Made by a program: the position numbers and the translations under genes. Under the pieces are notes generated by a model. That model did no database searches. It was not told the DNA's origin and worked only from the letters and a program-made list of their open reading frames with translations. Below are positions 36,859 through 45,885 of a stretch of 64,000 nucleotides of DNA, piece after piece. Every line of letters starts with the position of its first letter. Positions within the stretch are counted from its first letter, which is position 1. The DNA comes from an uncultured Acidobacteriota bacterium (GTDB lineage: Bacteria; Acidobacteriota; Vicinamibacteria; Fen-336), in assembly GCA_902826455.1 (NCBI GenBank), contig CADEEV010000021.1, forward strand, positions 18,333-82,332. The letters run 5' to 3'.

Positions 36859-37728
36859 TTGTTCCATCCCTCAGACCACGACGCCGAGCTCTCCGAGGAG
36901 GAGTTCCGCCTGCTGCGGGACTTCATCCACGAGAAGTTCGGGCTGTACTTCGACGACGGCCAGCGCGGCACCTTGCGCGCGCGTCTCACCGCGCGCCTCT
37001 CGGCCCTCGACCTCATGTCCTTCGAGGACTACTACCACTACCTGCGCTTCGGGCCGCAGCGCACCGAGGAGCTCTCGCGCATGGCGAGCCACCTCACGAA
37101 CAACGAGACCTACTTCTTCCGCGAGCAGCCCCAGCTCCAGGTCTTCTCCGAGCACGTGCTGCGCGGCATCAAGGAGAAGAAGGCGCGGGGCTCGGACCGC
37201 GTCCTGCGCCTGCTCTCGGCCGGCTGCTCCACGGGCGAGGAGGTCCACACCCTGGCCATGCTGGTCTACGACAGCGGCCAGTTCTTCTGGAACTGGGACG
37301 TCGAGATCGTCGGCGTCGACGTGGACGAGGCCGCCCTGGAGAAGGCGCGCAAAGGGGTCTACTATCACAACTCCTTCCGAGGCCTGTCCCCGGCGCTCAA
37401 GGAGCGCCACTTCGCCCGCGAGGGGAACGGCGAGAAGGTCAAGGACGCCCTGCGCCGCATGATCCGCTTCCGGACCGGCAACCTGCTCGAGGCGTCGACC
37501 TACGAGGGCCTCGGCGCCTTCGACGCGATCCTGTGCCGCAACGTGCTCATCTACTTCTCCGACGTGATGATCCGGCGCGTGGTGGAGCACTTCCACCGGG
37601 CCCTGGTGCCCGGGGGCTTCCTGCTCCTCGGCCACGCCGAGTCCCTCTCGCGGATCACCGACGCGTTCACGCCGATCCGTTTCCCGGGCGCGATGATCTA
37701 CCAGAAGCCCGAGCGGGAGGGCGCATGA
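36859..37728 (+). CDS. cheR: chemoreceptor methyltransferase CheR
   Basis: A 289-aa SAM-dependent methyltransferase that methylates receptor glutamates. The N-terminal helical domain (EEEFRLLRDFIHEKFGL, then LTNNETYFFREQPQLQ) is followed by the SAM motif SAGCSTGEEVHTLAML, VGVDVDEAALEKA, and ILCRNVLIYF. The only plausible start is TTG 36859 (FHPSDHD following). There is no C-terminal TPR. The cheB ATG overlaps its stop as ATGA. Confidence 0.95.
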   Translation: MFHPSDHDAELSEEEFRLLRDFIHEKFGLYFDDGQRGTLRARLTARLSALDLMSFEDYYHYLRFGPQRTEELSRMASHLTNNETYFFREQPQLQVFSEHVLRGIKEKKARGSDRVLRLLSAGCSTGEEVHTLAMLVYDSGQFFWNWDVEIVGVDVDEAALEKARKGVYYHNSFRGLSPALKERHFAREGNGEKVKDALRRMIRFRTGNLLEASTYEGLGAFDAILCRNVLIYFSDVMIRRVVEHFHRALVPGGFLLLGHAESLSRITDAFTPIRFPGAMIYQKPEREGA

Positions 37729-38771
37729 AGCGGCGCAAGCCCGTGCGCGTGCTCGTGGTCGACGACTCGGCCTTCGTGCGCCAGGCCCTGACCCGCATGC
37801 TCGGCGGCAACACCGAGATCGAGGTCGCGGGCCTCGCCGTGGATGGCCGCGACGCGTGCGAGAAGGTGCGCGCCCTCAAGCCGGACGTCGTGACGATGGA
37901 CATCCAGATGCCGCGCATGGACGGGCTCCAGGCTCTCGAGGAGATCATGGCGGAGACGCCGGTCCCGGTGCTGCTGCTGTCCTCGCAGACCAAGGACGGC
38001 GGCGAGGTGACGCTGCGCGGCCTGGAGCTGGGCGCCCTCGACTTCGTGGACAAGTCCCGGGTGCAGGGCAACATGAACCTGCTCAACCTGGCCGAGGAGC
38101 TGCGCGAGAAGATCCTCGCGATCTCCCGCGTCCACGTGACGCGGCGGCCGCGCCCGGCCCCGCCGGTCGTGACCGGCCCGGCCCTCGTGCTGGGCCGCCA
38201 GCCGCGCGCCGAGGTGATCGTGATCGCGACCTCGACCGGGGGCCCGCCCGCCCTGCAGGCCCTGGTGCCGCGCCTGCCCAAGGACCTGGCCTCGGCCGTG
38301 ATCATCATCCAGCACATGCCGGTGGGCTTCACCCGCTCGCTCGCCGAGCGCCTCGACGCTCGCAGCGTGCTGCGCGTCCGCGAGGCGGAGGAAGACGACC
38401 TCGTGGAGCCCGGCCAGGTGCTCGTGGCCCCGGCCGGCGTCCACATGCGCGTGAGGCGGCGCCTGCACGGCGTCCGCGTGACGCTGGACGAGGAGCCCCG
38501 CAGCGCGCTGCACCGGCCCTCGGCCGACGTCCTGATGGCCTCGATCGCGAAGACCTACGGCCACCGGGTCCTGGGCGTCGTGCTGACGGGCATGGGCTCG
38601 GACGGCGTCGAGGGCCTGCGGGCGATCCGGGCCGCGGGCGGCAAGACCCTCGCCGAGAGCGAGGAGACCTGCATCATCTACGGGATGCCGAAGGCGGCCG
38701 TGGAGGCCGGCGTGATCGAGCGCTCGGTGCCGCTGTGGGCCATGGCCGAGGCGATTCTTGCCGGAGTGTAG
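37725..38771 (+). CDS. cheB: CheB methylesterase / response regulator
   Basis: A 348-aa protein that demethylates and deamidates receptor residues under CheA control. The receiver domain has Asp59 in TMDIQMPRMDG. The catalytic domain has the Ser170 (ATSTGGPPAL), His197 (IQHMPVGF) and Asp293 (TGMGSDG) triad. Start ATG 37725 overlaps the cheR stop. Together with cheR it supplies adaptation for the single receptor of this operon. Confidence 0.96.
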   Translation: MKRRKPVRVLVVDDSAFVRQALTRMLGGNTEIEVAGLAVDGRDACEKVRALKPDVVTMDIQMPRMDGLQALEEIMAETPVPVLLLSSQTKDGGEVTLRGLELGALDFVDKSRVQGNMNLLNLAEELREKILAISRVHVTRRPRPAPPVVTGPALVLGRQPRAEVIVIATSTGGPPALQALVPRLPKDLASAVIIIQHMPVGFTRSLAERLDARSVLRVREAEEDDLVEPGQVLVAPAGVHMRVRRRLHGVRVTLDEEPRSALHRPSADVLMASIAKTYGHRVLGVVLTGMGSDGVEGLRAIRAAGGKTLAESEETCIIYGMPKAAVEAGVIERSVPLWAMAEAILAGV

Positions 38772-38795
38772 AATGACCCCAGCGAGGATGCGCCT

Positions 38796-40583
38796 TTGAG
38801 TCTCACGGGAAACCTGGAGGATCTGCCGCTCCTCGACATCCTCCAGATCGTTTCCTTCAGCAAGAAGACCGGCTTCCTCACCATCCAGGCAAGCGAAGGC
38901 GCCGCTGCGATCGTGTTCCGCGAGGGCCTCGTCGTCTCGTCCTTCACCTGGGAGAGCCTGCCCGTCGATCCGCGCGCGGCGACCTTGCCCCCGGAGCGCC
39001 GCGCCGCCCTCATCAAGCAGCGCATCGCGATGGCCCTCGAGCGCCTGATCCGGCTGCGCGAGGGCGAGTTCAACTTCAGCCTCACCGACGAGGCGCCCCG
39101 CACGATCGGCGACCGCGACATCTCCCTCGAGGTGCTGGTCCAGGGCATCAATCCCCAGGAGATGCTCCTCGACCTCGCCCGCGGCCTCGACGAGGACCGG
39201 CGCGACTCGTCGGCCGCGCTCGAGGCGTCCTTCGCCGCGCCTCCGGAGGAGGCCTTCGTCGAGGAGCCGGCCGCGCCGGAGATCCCGGACGAGATCGTGG
39301 GGGAGCCGGAAGACGAGCCCGTCGACGACGTCGTGGCGTCCTTCGTCCAGCAGGCGGCGAACGAGCGCGCGAGCGCGCCCACCGGCGGCGAGCCGTCCGT
39401 GACCCTCGCCTTCGCCCCGCTGCGCCGCGAGCCGCCGCCCGAGGTCGAGCCGGCGCGGCTGCCCGAGCCCGAGCCGGAACCGCCGCCTCCCACCGAGCCG
39501 GTGCGCGCCGCGGAGCCCGAGCTGCCGCCGGGGACGCCCGCGCCGCCGCCGCGCACGATCCTGCTCGTGGACGACGAGGACGACGTCCGCGGCATCATCG
39601 CGGGCCTGTTCAGCATGGTCGGCTACGACGTCGTGGAGGCCGAGGACCCCGATGCCGCCATGCGCGAGGCGGGGAAGCTGGGCAAGGCCGGCACGCCGTT
39701 CCTGCTCCTCACCGACGTGGGCATGCCGGCTTCCGGCGGAACGTCGTTCCAGGGCGGCTTCGAGGTCGTGAAGCGGCTCTGGAAGATGAACCTGCGGCCG
39801 CCGGTCCTGATGATGACCGAGAGCCTGTCGCCGGCGCTGCAGGCCCGCGCGCGGCAGATGGGCGTCTCGAACTTCGTCTTCAAGCCGGGCCTCTCGAAGC
39901 TCGACCGCAAGCAGTTCGAGGCCGACCTGCGCGCCTTCGCGACGCGCCTGGTGCAGGACGTGCTGCCGACCATGGGCCGGCGCGGCGAGGCCCCGAAGCG
40001 CGCGAAGGCCCCGCGCGGCATCGACCAGCCCGCGCGCCCGGCGCTGCCGGCGCCCTCGGCCGAGGACCTCTCGCGCGAGTTCACGCTGCTCCAGGAGCGC
40101 CTCGCCGAGCTGCGGCGCCAGGGCGACCCGACCCAGATCTCGCTGATGGTGATGCGCGTGGCCCGGGAGTTCTTCGAGCGCGGCGTGCTGCTGCTCGCGA
40201 AGAACGAGGAGCTGCGCGGTCTCGGCGGCTTCGGCCTCGCCCCCAAGGAACAGAAGATCGGGCTTCTGATCCGCGACGTCACGATCCCGCTGAAGGAGCC
40301 GTCGGTGTTCCGTGAGGTGGTCGACGGCCAGCAGACCTTCGTCGGCGAGCTGCCCGAGAGCAAGTGGACGCGGGCGCTGCTCGGCAAGATCGGCAAGTTC
40401 AAGTCGAACACGGTCGTGCTCGTGCCGCTGCTCACGAACCGCGAGACGATCGCGCTCCTCTACGGCGACAACCCCGAGAGCGGGCGCGTCCCCGGCCGCC
40501 TCGAGATGCTGGAGCTGTTCATCAACCAGGCCGGCATCGCCCTCGAGAACGCCTTCCTGCAAAGGAAGCTGAAAGCCGTCTAG
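38796..40583 (+). CDS. PATAN (DUF4388)-REC-GAF regulator
   Basis: A 595-aa cytoplasmic protein with three modules. Residues 1-115 form a PATAN/DUF4388 domain (SLTGNLEDLPLLDILQIVSF start, LREGEFNFSL end). A Pro/Glu-rich linker follows. A receiver domain at about 250-390 has the acidic pair DDED, phosphoacceptor Asp in LLTDVGMPASGG and Lys in FKPGLSK. The C-terminal GAF-like domain spans about 425-590. TTG 38796 is the start, behind GAGGA and overlapping a three-codon frame (ATG CGC CTT TGA at 38788-38799). As the last gene of the chemosensory operon it is a second possible CheA target and probable output protein. Confidence 0.88.
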   Translation: MSLTGNLEDLPLLDILQIVSFSKKTGFLTIQASEGAAAIVFREGLVVSSFTWESLPVDPRAATLPPERRAALIKQRIAMALERLIRLREGEFNFSLTDEAPRTIGDRDISLEVLVQGINPQEMLLDLARGLDEDRRDSSAALEASFAAPPEEAFVEEPAAPEIPDEIVGEPEDEPVDDVVASFVQQAANERASAPTGGEPSVTLAFAPLRREPPPEVEPARLPEPEPEPPPPTEPVRAAEPELPPGTPAPPPRTILLVDDEDDVRGIIAGLFSMVGYDVVEAEDPDAAMREAGKLGKAGTPFLLLTDVGMPASGGTSFQGGFEVVKRLWKMNLRPPVLMMTESLSPALQARARQMGVSNFVFKPGLSKLDRKQFEADLRAFATRLVQDVLPTMGRRGEAPKRAKAPRGIDQPARPALPAPSAEDLSREFTLLQERLAELRRQGDPTQISLMVMRVAREFFERGVLLLAKNEELRGLGGFGLAPKEQKIGLLIRDVTIPLKEPSVFREVVDGQQTFVGELPESKWTRALLGKIGKFKSNTVVLVPLLTNRETIALLYGDNPESGRVPGRLEMLELFINQAGIALENAFLQRKLKAV

Positions 40584-40659
40584 GCGTCTTCCTCCCGCCC
40601 AACCGTCGTCACAGGCGCGCCACGCGAATCGTCGAAAACGACCGCCGGTCACGTTTCTA

Positions 40660-40687
40660 TTGACAGTGGATTCTTGCTAGGCATAAA
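40660..40687 (+). promoter_or_regulatory. sigma-70-type promoter of the giant secreted protein gene
   Basis: TTGACA (40660-40665), a perfect -35, is followed after 16 nt by CATAAA (40682-40687). The leader to ATG 40769 would be about 75 nt. The rest of the 185-nt gap from 40584 shows no other feature. Confidence 0.55.
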
Positions 40688-40768
40688 GTCGCGTCCGTTC
40701 TTTACAGAAGTCGTACGGCCGACAGTCGACTCGCGCCACTGGTTCGACTACCGCACCTGGAGGAGCAA

Positions 40769-43700
40769 ATGGTCACAAGGATCGGCCGGCTTCGAGCGGC
40801 TCTCGGCGGGTTCGTTCTTCTCGTCGCATGTCTGGCGGGGAACGGTGGGTCGCTGCCAGGCGCTCAAGCCGCCGACACGCCGCCGGCGATCCTCGTCGTC
40901 GCGGACGCCCGACGCCCGACGCCCGCCGAAACCGCCTTCCAGCAACGCCTTCAAGCCCTGAAATACTCGGTCGCGCTCCGCGATCGCGGACTCCTCGACG
41001 ATGCCGAGGCGAGAGACGCCTCACTGGTCGTCATCGCACCCGACGCCGACCCCATCGCGGGAAGCGTAGCGGAGCTGGCGACCGCACCGGTGCCGGTCCT
41101 CGTCTTGAACGATTCCGCCATGGAAGGGATGGGCCTCGCTCGCCAGGGCGACACCGGTCTCGTGAGCCGGCAGCGTGACATGGTGATCACGAACGCGCTG
41201 CACCCCCTGGCCGCAGGCATGTTCGGGCGCATCCCTCTCGGAACGTCCGCACAGGACGTCAGGCTGGTGCGAGCCCGCACGACCGGCCGGAACATCCTCG
41301 CGGCCAGCGAGGACGCGACGCAGTCGTTCGCAATGGCGTTCGAGAGGGGTCAAGCCACGGGCGCGGGCCCGGCGCCGGCTCGACGCGTGGGCCTGGCGAT
41401 GCCGACCGCCTTCATCGGCGGCGACTCGAAGGAGGCCCGTGATCTCTTCGCGGCTGCCGTCTACTGGGTGACCGAGCGCAATGCACCGCCCTGGGTCTTT
41501 CCCGGGCGCAAGGCTCACGGCGATGTCGGCGAGTGGGTGCTTCTCGACGGCCGCGTCAGCGACGACGGCATCCCGGGCAACAAGCCCGTGCTGTCGACGT
41601 GGACGAAGGACTCCGGTCCGGGGCTGATGCAGCTGGACGACGGTTCCGCCACGTCCACTCACGCGCGTTTCTCCAAGGCGGGCGTCTATGCGGTTCGCTT
41701 GACCGCGACGGACGGTGAAGAGACGAGTTCCTCGGTCACGACCGTGACCATCGGCGAGGCGGCCGGCGATCCTGCGCCCTTCGTGAAGCCCATCGGCACG
41801 CCCGGTCGTGGAGCGCCGAGCGGACCTGCGACTCAGCTCGCATCGGGCACCATTCTCTTCGTCGTGGGGAACACCACGCTGAGCCCGGAAGACACGGGCG
41901 TCCGGAACCGGCTCGTGGCTCTCGGGTACACGGTCACCGTCGTCCAGGGCGTTTCGGCGACGAACCCCGCCGCGTCCACGGCTACCGGTAAGAAGGCGGT
42001 CATCGTCTCCGCGAGCTCACCCAACTCGATCGACCAGTTCTTCTCGAGCGCCGTGCCCGTCATGGTCATGACCGAGGGGCTCTGCGACAACTATCAGATC
42101 TGCGACTTCGCCAATCGCGGCACCGAGACCAACGCCCAGGTCAAGATCGTCAGCCCCACGGACTTCCTGGCTGGCGGTCTCGAGGACACGATCCAGGTCA
42201 GCAACGTCGCCGGCGGCGTGGCTGGAGGTGGTGTCACTGCTGCGGCCCGCAAGATCGCCACCTGGCCCAGCGACACGACCAAGGCCTCCGTCGCCGCGTA
42301 CGAGTCCGGGGCCCTGATGTTCAACAGCACGGTCGCTCCGGCCAAGCGGGCCTTGTACGGACTGCACCCTCTCCTGATTGCCAACGCCAACGATTGGGGC
42401 GCGGTGCTCTTCGACCAGATGGCTCTCTGGCTCGGCAATCAGAACGTCGCGCCCGTGGCGAAGGCTGGCGCGGACTTCTCGGCCTTGTACCCGGGCGCGA
42501 CGGTACAGGGGCAGATCCTCGACGACGGGAAGCCGAACCCTCCCGCTCAGATCACGGCGACCTGGGACTTCTGGAGCAGCAACGGCGCGGCCGGCACCGC
42601 GATCATCGCGAATCCCACCTGCACGGGCACCGTCGCTGTTCAGCCGACGTGCCTCACCACCACCGTCACCTTCACCAGCGACGGCCTCTTCACCCTTCGC
42701 TTGAGCGCCAGTGACGGCGAGTACACGCGCTACGACTACGTCGACATCAACGTCGTGCTGAGCAACAGCGCCCCTGTCGTCAATGCTGGCAGCGACCGGG
42801 TGGTCGTCTACCCGCCGGGAACGCTGCCGGTTACGGCCATTGCCACGGATGACGGGATTCCCAACCCGACGCTCACCTATTCGTGGACGAAGGTGTCCGG
42901 CCCAGCTGGGACCGTCACGTTCTCGCCGAGCAACGCCTTGACCACCAACATCACCCTGCCTGCGGCCGGGACCTACGTCCTTCGTCTGTCGGCATCGGAT
43001 GGCGCCCTGACCGGCTATGACGACCTCGTCGTCACCGCCGGGGGCAGCGCGTTGCTGGTCGTCAACGCAGCAGTATCGATGACCCAGGAGGATCTGGCTG
43101 CCAAGAGCCTGATCGAAGGCATCGGCTTGTCGGTGGCCTTGATCTCGTCCCAGGGCGCGGCAATCACCCCGGCCAGTGCACTGGCGGCAGCGACGGGTCG
43201 CAAGTTCGTGCTGATCGCACAGTCGGTGAACAACGCCGATCTGACGACGCAGTTCAAGACCGTCCCCGTTCCGGTCATCTGTCATACCAACGGCTACCAG
43301 GACGACATGGGAATGGCGACGACTGCAAACCGCGGCGCTACGGCAGTCGTCGCGGAAGAGGTCATGGTTCCGAGCGCTCCTCCCCACATCCTCTCCGCCG
43401 GGCTGACGGGAACTCTTCCTTCGGAATTCACAGCCACCGGAGGCTCATGGACCATTCCAGCGGCCACGGCCATCAAGGTCGCGACCGAGCCCGGGCAGCC
43501 CACGCATGCGACTTGGTTCGCCTACGAGAAGAACGTAGTGATGGCGGGGTTCACGTCGCCCGAGCGGCGCATGGGCATCAACATGAACTGGCTCGACTAC
43601 ACGCCGGCAGGGAAGGCACTGCTGCAGGCTTTCATGCGCTGGGCCGGACGCATCAATCAGGCGCCACTCGTGGATGCGGGGCCGTCGGTCACGACGACGG

Positions 43701-45820
43701 CGACCACCGTCGCGCTGGACGGTACGGTGGGTGACGACGCGCTCGTGCTGGCGGTGCCGACGACGGCCTGGTCCCTGGTTTCGCCGCTGGGTGGAAGCGT
43801 GACCTTTGGGAATGCTGCGCTCATCGACACCACCGCGACCGTTCCGGGGCCTGGCACCTACGTCTTTCGGCTTCAGGCCAACGACGGCGAGCTCGTCTCC
43901 TCGGACACCGTGACGGTGACCGTCAAGCCCACGCCAGCTCCCGTGAACCAGGCCCCGATCGCGACCGCTGGCCCCGACCGGACGGTGAAGATGCCGGGCG
44001 GCACGTCCTTGCATGCGAGCTACTCCGACGACGGCCTGCCGACTCCCCCGACGCTGACACCGACCTGGACGAAGCTGAGCGGGCCGGGCACAGTGACCTT
44101 CACTCCCGCTTCCGGCATCGGGCAGGATGTCGGCGCCACCTTCTCTGCCGCAGGCATCTACACGATCAAGGTGGCGGTGAGCGACGGGCTGCTCGTCGGC
44201 ACGGACGATGTCCGGGTCATGGTGGAGGCCACGAAACAGGCGCTGCTCGTGACGAACCTGGCGGCGTTGAACGCCGCGGAGCTGGCGACCAAGGCCCGGC
44301 TCGAGGGCCTTGGCTTCACGGTGACGACGAAGACCTCCTCCGCTGTCGTCTCGGGTGACGCCAACGGCAAGGCGGTCGTGGTCGTCCTGAGCTCCTCGAG
44401 CTCCGGCGTCGTGGGCACGAAGTTCCTCAACACGGCCACGCCCGTGGTGTTGGCCGAACAGGAACTCTTCGACGACATGAAGTTGACGGGAACCGTGAGC
44501 GGCACGGACTTCGGCGTCATCCATCTCCAGACCCAGGTGCGGATTCTTCTTCCGTCGCACGCCCTCGCGGCCGGCCTCATCGGTCCGGTGACCGTCTACT
44601 CGTCCGCGTCCGACGTTGGTTTCGGCATTCCGAGCGCCGACGCCGCTGTGGTCGCCTCCGTGGTCACCGATGCCACTCGGCCGGCCGTCTTCGGCTACGC
44701 ACGAGGGCAGACGATGGGGCAGAGCTTCGTCGCCCCCGGACGGCGCGTCGGCACCTTCGTTCGACCCGATCAGCTTGTCGGCGACGGGTGGAAACTGTTC
44801 GACGCGGCGATCGCCTGGGCGACGCTTCCCGAGGTGCCCGCCTTGTTCGTCGTCGGCACCTCACCGCCGGCTGCGGGCAGCGCGGACGACAAGATCCTCC
44901 AGCGACTCCGCACCATGGGGGTCAACGCGACGACGAAGGCCGCGAATGCCTCTCTCGTGACCGCGGATGCCGTCGGCAAGGCCCTGGTGGTGATCTCGTC
45001 CACGGTCAACGACGCCCAGGTCACGAACAAGTTCCGTGACTCGACCGTTCCCGTCGTGGTGGTCGAGCCGAACGTCCTCGACGACATGAAGATGACGGGC
45101 ACCGTGTCGGGGACCGACTTCGGGACGAAGACCGGGCAGAACTCGATCGCGGTCGTAGACGCCACGCACCCGCTGGCGGCCGGGCTGAGCGGCACCAGGG
45201 TCGTCGATGCCACGAACCAGACGTTCACGTGGGGTCTTCCCAGCGCGAACGCCGCGCGCGTCGCGACGTTGCCCGGAGAGTCCGCCAAGTGGGGAATCTT
45301 CGGCTACGAGATCGGCACGAGCATGGTCGGTCTCAACGCCCCGGACCGCCGCGTCGGACTCTTCCTGGGAGACTCGGCCGTCACGCAGTTCCTTCCCGAC
45401 GGCTGGACCCTGTTCGAGGCCGCGATCCGGTGGGCCGGCGGCAGCGACGCCGACAACGACGGTCTCGACATCTTCACCGAGTACCAGGTCGGAACCGACC
45501 CGCGCGACTCCGATTCCAACGACAACGGCATCCCGGACGGGCAGGAGAAGAGTTCCGGATTGAACCCGGCAACCACCGATTCGGACGGCGACGGTCTCAC
45601 GAATGCGCAAGAGCTCCAGAAGGGCACGGACCCGTTCCGAGCGGATACGGACGGCGACGGAGTGGGCGACTTCACCGACTGTTTCCCGTTGGACTCCACC
45701 CGTAACCTGTGCCCGTCGAGTACCCCCGGCGACGTGATTCCGCCGGTGATCACGCTGACGGAGCCTCCCGGCGCGACGTTCACGGGCGCTGTGTGCACGC
45801 CCAGCCCCTGTCCCCCCTGA
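40769..45820 (+). CDS. giant secreted protein: five alpha/beta modules, PKD-like domains, TSP3 repeats
   Basis: A 1683-aa exported protein; signal peptide at residues 1-35 and GGAGGAG before ATG 40769. Five related alpha/beta modules of about 200 residues (approximately 40-237, 360-558, 760-963, 1156-1354, 1357-1559) each open with a strand like ALLVVNAAV, contain HPLAAGLSG-type and GYE(x)GT-type blocks and close with AAIRWA. They look like ThuA/type I glutamine-amidotransferase-like folds without a visible catalytic Cys. PKD-like beta domains lie between them (about 239-331, 560-665, 667-759, 963-1054, 1059-1154). Residues 1560-1649 are Asp-rich TSP3-type calcium repeats (DNDGLDIFTEYQVGTDP, DSDGDGLTNAQELQKGTDP). 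The protein stops inside what looks like the first strand of another Ig-like domain. Function unknown; adhesion or surface display is plausible. Confidence 0.85.
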   Translation: MVTRIGRLRAALGGFVLLVACLAGNGGSLPGAQAADTPPAILVVADARRPTPAETAFQQRLQALKYSVALRDRGLLDDAEARDASLVVIAPDADPIAGSVAELATAPVPVLVLNDSAMEGMGLARQGDTGLVSRQRDMVITNALHPLAAGMFGRIPLGTSAQDVRLVRARTTGRNILAASEDATQSFAMAFERGQATGAGPAPARRVGLAMPTAFIGGDSKEARDLFAAAVYWVTERNAPPWVFPGRKAHGDVGEWVLLDGRVSDDGIPGNKPVLSTWTKDSGPGLMQLDDGSATSTHARFSKAGVYAVRLTATDGEETSSSVTTVTIGEAAGDPAPFVKPIGTPGRGAPSGPATQLASGTILFVVGNTTLSPEDTGVRNRLVALGYTVTVVQGVSATNPAASTATGKKAVIVSASSPNSIDQFFSSAVPVMVMTEGLCDNYQICDFANRGTETNAQVKIVSPTDFLAGGLEDTIQVSNVAGGVAGGGVTAAARKIATWPSDTTKASVAAYESGALMFNSTVAPAKRALYGLHPLLIANANDWGAVLFDQMALWLGNQNVAPVAKAGADFSALYPGATVQGQILDDGKPNPPAQITATWDFWSSNGAAGTAIIANPTCTGTVAVQPTCLTTTVTFTSDGLFTLRLSASDGEYTRYDYVDINVVLSNSAPVVNAGSDRVVVYPPGTLPVTAIATDDGIPNPTLTYSWTKVSGPAGTVTFSPSNALTTNITLPAAGTYVLRLSASDGALTGYDDLVVTAGGSALLVVNAAVSMTQEDLAAKSLIEGIGLSVALISSQGAAITPASALAAATGRKFVLIAQSVNNADLTTQFKTVPVPVICHTNGYQDDMGMATTANRGATAVVAEEVMVPSAPPHILSAGLTGTLPSEFTATGGSWTIPAATAIKVATEPGQPTHATWFAYEKNVVMAGFTSPERRMGINMNWLDYTPAGKALLQAFMRWAGRINQAPLVDAGPSVTTTATTVALDGTVGDDALVLAVPTTAWSLVSPLGGSVTFGNAALIDTTATVPGPGTYVFRLQANDGELVSSDTVTVTVKPTPAPVNQAPIATAGPDRTVKMPGGTSLHASYSDDGLPTPPTLTPTWTKLSGPGTVTFTPASGIGQDVGATFSAAGIYTIKVAVSDGLLVGTDDVRVMVEATKQALLVTNLAALNAAELATKARLEGLGFTVTTKTSSAVVSGDANGKAVVVVLSSSSSGVVGTKFLNTATPVVLAEQELFDDMKLTGTVSGTDFGVIHLQTQVRILLPSHALAAGLIGPVTVYSSASDVGFGIPSADAAVVASVVTDATRPAVFGYARGQTMGQSFVAPGRRVGTFVRPDQLVGDGWKLFDAAIAWATLPEVPALFVVGTSPPAAGSADDKILQRLRTMGVNATTKAANASLVTADAVGKALVVISSTVNDAQVTNKFRDSTVPVVVVEPNVLDDMKMTGTVSGTDFGTKTGQNSIAVVDATHPLAAGLSGTRVVDATNQTFTWGLPSANAARVATLPGESAKWGIFGYEIGTSMVGLNAPDRRVGLFLGDSAVTQFLPDGWTLFEAAIRWAGGSDADNDGLDIFTEYQVGTDPRDSDSNDNGIPDGQEKSSGLNPATTDSDGDGLTNAQELQKGTDPFRADTDGDGVGDFTDCFPLDSTRNLCPSSTPGDVIPPVITLTEPPGATFTGAVCTPSPCPP

Positions 45821-45885
45821 AGTCGGACCGTTCCCTCGTTCTCACGGCTCTAGACCAAGGTCATCCGCAGAAGAGGTGTTTCGTG

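Noticed and set aside
31944..37016. 1690-codon open frame antisense to the chemoreceptor and HEAT-repeat genes
   Set aside because: Its regular repeats simply mirror the heptad and HEAT repeats of the sense genes; composition is unlike a protein.
40660..40680. Possible sigma-54 promoter (GTGGATTCTTGCT)
   Set aside because: The GG and GC dinucleotides are only six nt apart instead of ten; the overlapping TTGACA fits a sigma-70 promoter better.
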